Assembly (NCBI GenBank): GCA_035540635.1
Contig: DATLGH010000003.1
Location: forward strand, 1-64,000
Length of the DNA stretch: 64,000 nt
Source of the DNA: Egibacteraceae bacterium
Lineage (GTDB): Bacteria > Actinomycetota > Nitriliruptoria > Euzebyales > Egibacteraceae
Direction: 5' to 3'
The notes under the pieces are model-generated. The model was not told the origin of the DNA. It worked only from the letters and a program-made list of their open reading frames with translations, and did not search any database. This document shows, one piece after another, positions 63,022-64,000 of this stretch; positions within the stretch are counted from its first letter, which is position 1; every line of letters starts with the position of its first letter. A program made the translations under genes and the position numbers.

Positions 63022-64000
63022 ATGCACGCGACTCGTCGGCTCTTCGGTGCCACGCTCACGCTCGCCGTCCTGCTCTCGCTGCTGAGCGCACCGGCAAGCG
63101 CGGACCACCCCGACCCCGCCGACGCGGTTGCCGACGACGGGGTGGTCATCGACCCCAAGGCGCAGCACGGTCCCCAGGAGGGGCACCTGCCGGCGTCGAG
63201 CGAGAACGTCCAGCTCGTCGGCAGGCTCGACACGCTCGCGACCGTTCCCGGTGGCATCGCCGACGTCGCCGCCCACCGCCGCTACGCCTACCTCGGCGCC
63301 TTCCGCCCGGAGTGCACCGCGCTCGGCGGCGGGGGCACGGGTGTGCACGTCGTCGACATCCGCAACCCCGCGAAGCCGACGAAGGTCGCCTTCATCCCGG
63401 CGCACCCCAACTCCTACGTCGGCGAGGGCGTGTTCGTCATGGCGATGAGCACCCCCTCCTTCACCGGCGACATCCTCATCCACAACAACGAGCCGTGCGA
63501 CAGCACCCAGCCGTATGTGGGTGGCGTGTCGCTGTGGGACGTCACCGACCCGCGCAACCCCCGGCCGCTCGCCCTCGAGGCCGGCGACTTCACCCTCCCC
63601 GACGGCAGCGCCCGCATCATCCACGGCAAGCCGACGGCAGCGGCCAGCCACAGCGCGCAGGGCTGGACCGTGGGCGACCGGGCCTACCTCGCGATGGTGA
63701 ACAACCCCGAGGCGCGCGACGTCGACATCCTCGACATCACCGACCCGCGCAACCCCGTGCAGATCGCGGAGGTGGGCCTGCCCGACTGGCCGGCGGCCGT
63801 GGTGCAGGGACACGGCGACAACCCGCACCACCACGACATGCAGATCAACTTCATCGACGGGCACTGGTACCTGCTCGTGTCGTACTGGGACGCCGGGCAC
63901 GTCCTGCTCAACGTCGACGACCCCGCCAACCCCGTCTACGTCGGCCAGACGCGCTTCTTCGACCCTGACCCGTTCACGGGCCTTTCCCCGCCGACCGGCA
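63022..64000 (+). CDS. Secreted LVIVD-repeat beta-propeller-like protein, 3'-truncated by the window edge
   Basis: The visible 326 residues start MHATRRLFGATLTLAVLLSL, then LSAPASADHPDPAD, a Sec signal peptide with an AxA site. Repeats then appear with GVHVVDIRNPAKPTKVAFIP, VSLWDVTDPRNPRPLALEAG, VDILDITDPRNPVQIAEVGL and VLLNVDDPANPVYVGQTRFF, each around xDxxxPxxP. This is the LVIVD propeller pattern. GAGGGGAAGC precedes the ATG. Partner or substrate unknown; such proteins bind cell-surface or extracellular ligands. Confidence 0.85.
   Translation, partial: MHATRRLFGATLTLAVLLSLLSAPASADHPDPADAVADDGVVIDPKAQHGPQEGHLPASSENVQLVGRLDTLATVPGGIADVAAHRRYAYLGAFRPECTALGGGGTGVHVVDIRNPAKPTKVAFIPAHPNSYVGEGVFVMAMSTPSFTGDILIHNNEPCDSTQPYVGGVSLWDVTDPRNPRPLALEAGDFTLPDGSARIIHGKPTAAASHSAQGWTVGDRAYLAMVNNPEARDVDILDITDPRNPVQIAEVGLPDWPAAVVQGHGDNPHHHDMQINFIDGHWYLLVSYWDAGHVLLNVDDPANPVYVGQTRFFDPDPFTGLSPPTG

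Overview
The window is a chromosomal segment of a very GC-rich actinobacterium. Supporting signs are the mec-cysO-cysM sulfur-transfer cluster joined to murI, an Rv1339-like hydrolase, rph and rdgB (the mycobacterial Rv1334-Rv1341 order without the rhomboid gene), HspR/Hsp20, many GTG starts, four-base ATGA/GTGA overlaps and long antisense open frames caused by GC-rich third positions. A selenocysteine-containing SelD and the lack of mycolate-type genes point away from Mycobacterium or Streptomyces, perhaps to a deep-branching class such as Nitriliruptoria. That placement is a guess.

Layout. (1) 1-4.2 kb is a gene graveyard: the end of an IS21 element with a repeat array, a probable group II intron relic, a methyltransferase scrap, an IS1380-like tail, a pyridoxal-phosphate decarboxylase pseudogene and a frameshifted MFS/cyclic-nucleotide-domain pseudogene. 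(2) 4.4-19.2 kb is accessory: a large LuxR-type ATPase regulator with an MBL hydrolase and a SnoaL protein, IS3/IS256/Mu-like scraps, a HicB-like antitoxin and a frameshifted neighbour, a two-component system, two DUF1059 mini-proteins around a SARP-like regulator, a GvpU-like protein, and a protein with an LQRxAGNxxV leader and a nuclease-like core. (3) 19.2-23 kb is an SGNH hydrolase / carbamoyltransferase / SxtJ / DUF5989 operon. (4) 23.2-31.6 kb is a stress and envelope block: OtsB, a site-2 protease with CBS domains, HspR, Hsp20, FtsH and a PAP2-kinase-flippase fusion. (5) Four tRNAs (Arg, His, Lys, Leu) lie at 31.8-32.4 kb.

(6) 33.5-39.3 kb on the minus strand is a tightly coupled run, selD-mec-cysO-cysM-murI-MBL-rph-rdgB. 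selD reads through an in-frame TGA next to SECIS-like hairpins. (7) 39.3-43.4 kb holds a GGCT-like protein, a CPBP protease, a thioredoxin-reductase-like flavoprotein, a membrane protein and a lipoprotein. (8) 43.5-49.9 kb is the conserved prfB-ftsE-ftsX-M23-ctp-smpB-ssrA block, with a programmed +1 frameshift in prfB and a tmRNA on the minus strand. SmpB and tmRNA act together in ribosome rescue. FtsEX and the M23 protein act together in septal peptidoglycan hydrolysis. (9) 50-64 kb carries a DsbA-fold protein, a GH15 enzyme, a DtxR/IdeR regulator, a malic enzyme, a NUDIX hydrolase, an osmoprotectant ABC transporter with two binding proteins, an EamA transporter, an alpha/beta hydrolase, a YdcF protein, a lytic transglycosylase and a secreted LVIVD-repeat protein cut by the window edge.

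No rRNA, CRISPR array or convincing riboswitch was seen. The most unusual intact items are selenocysteine-SelD, the three-domain PAP2-kinase-flippase protein and the LQRxAGNxxV nuclease-like protein.
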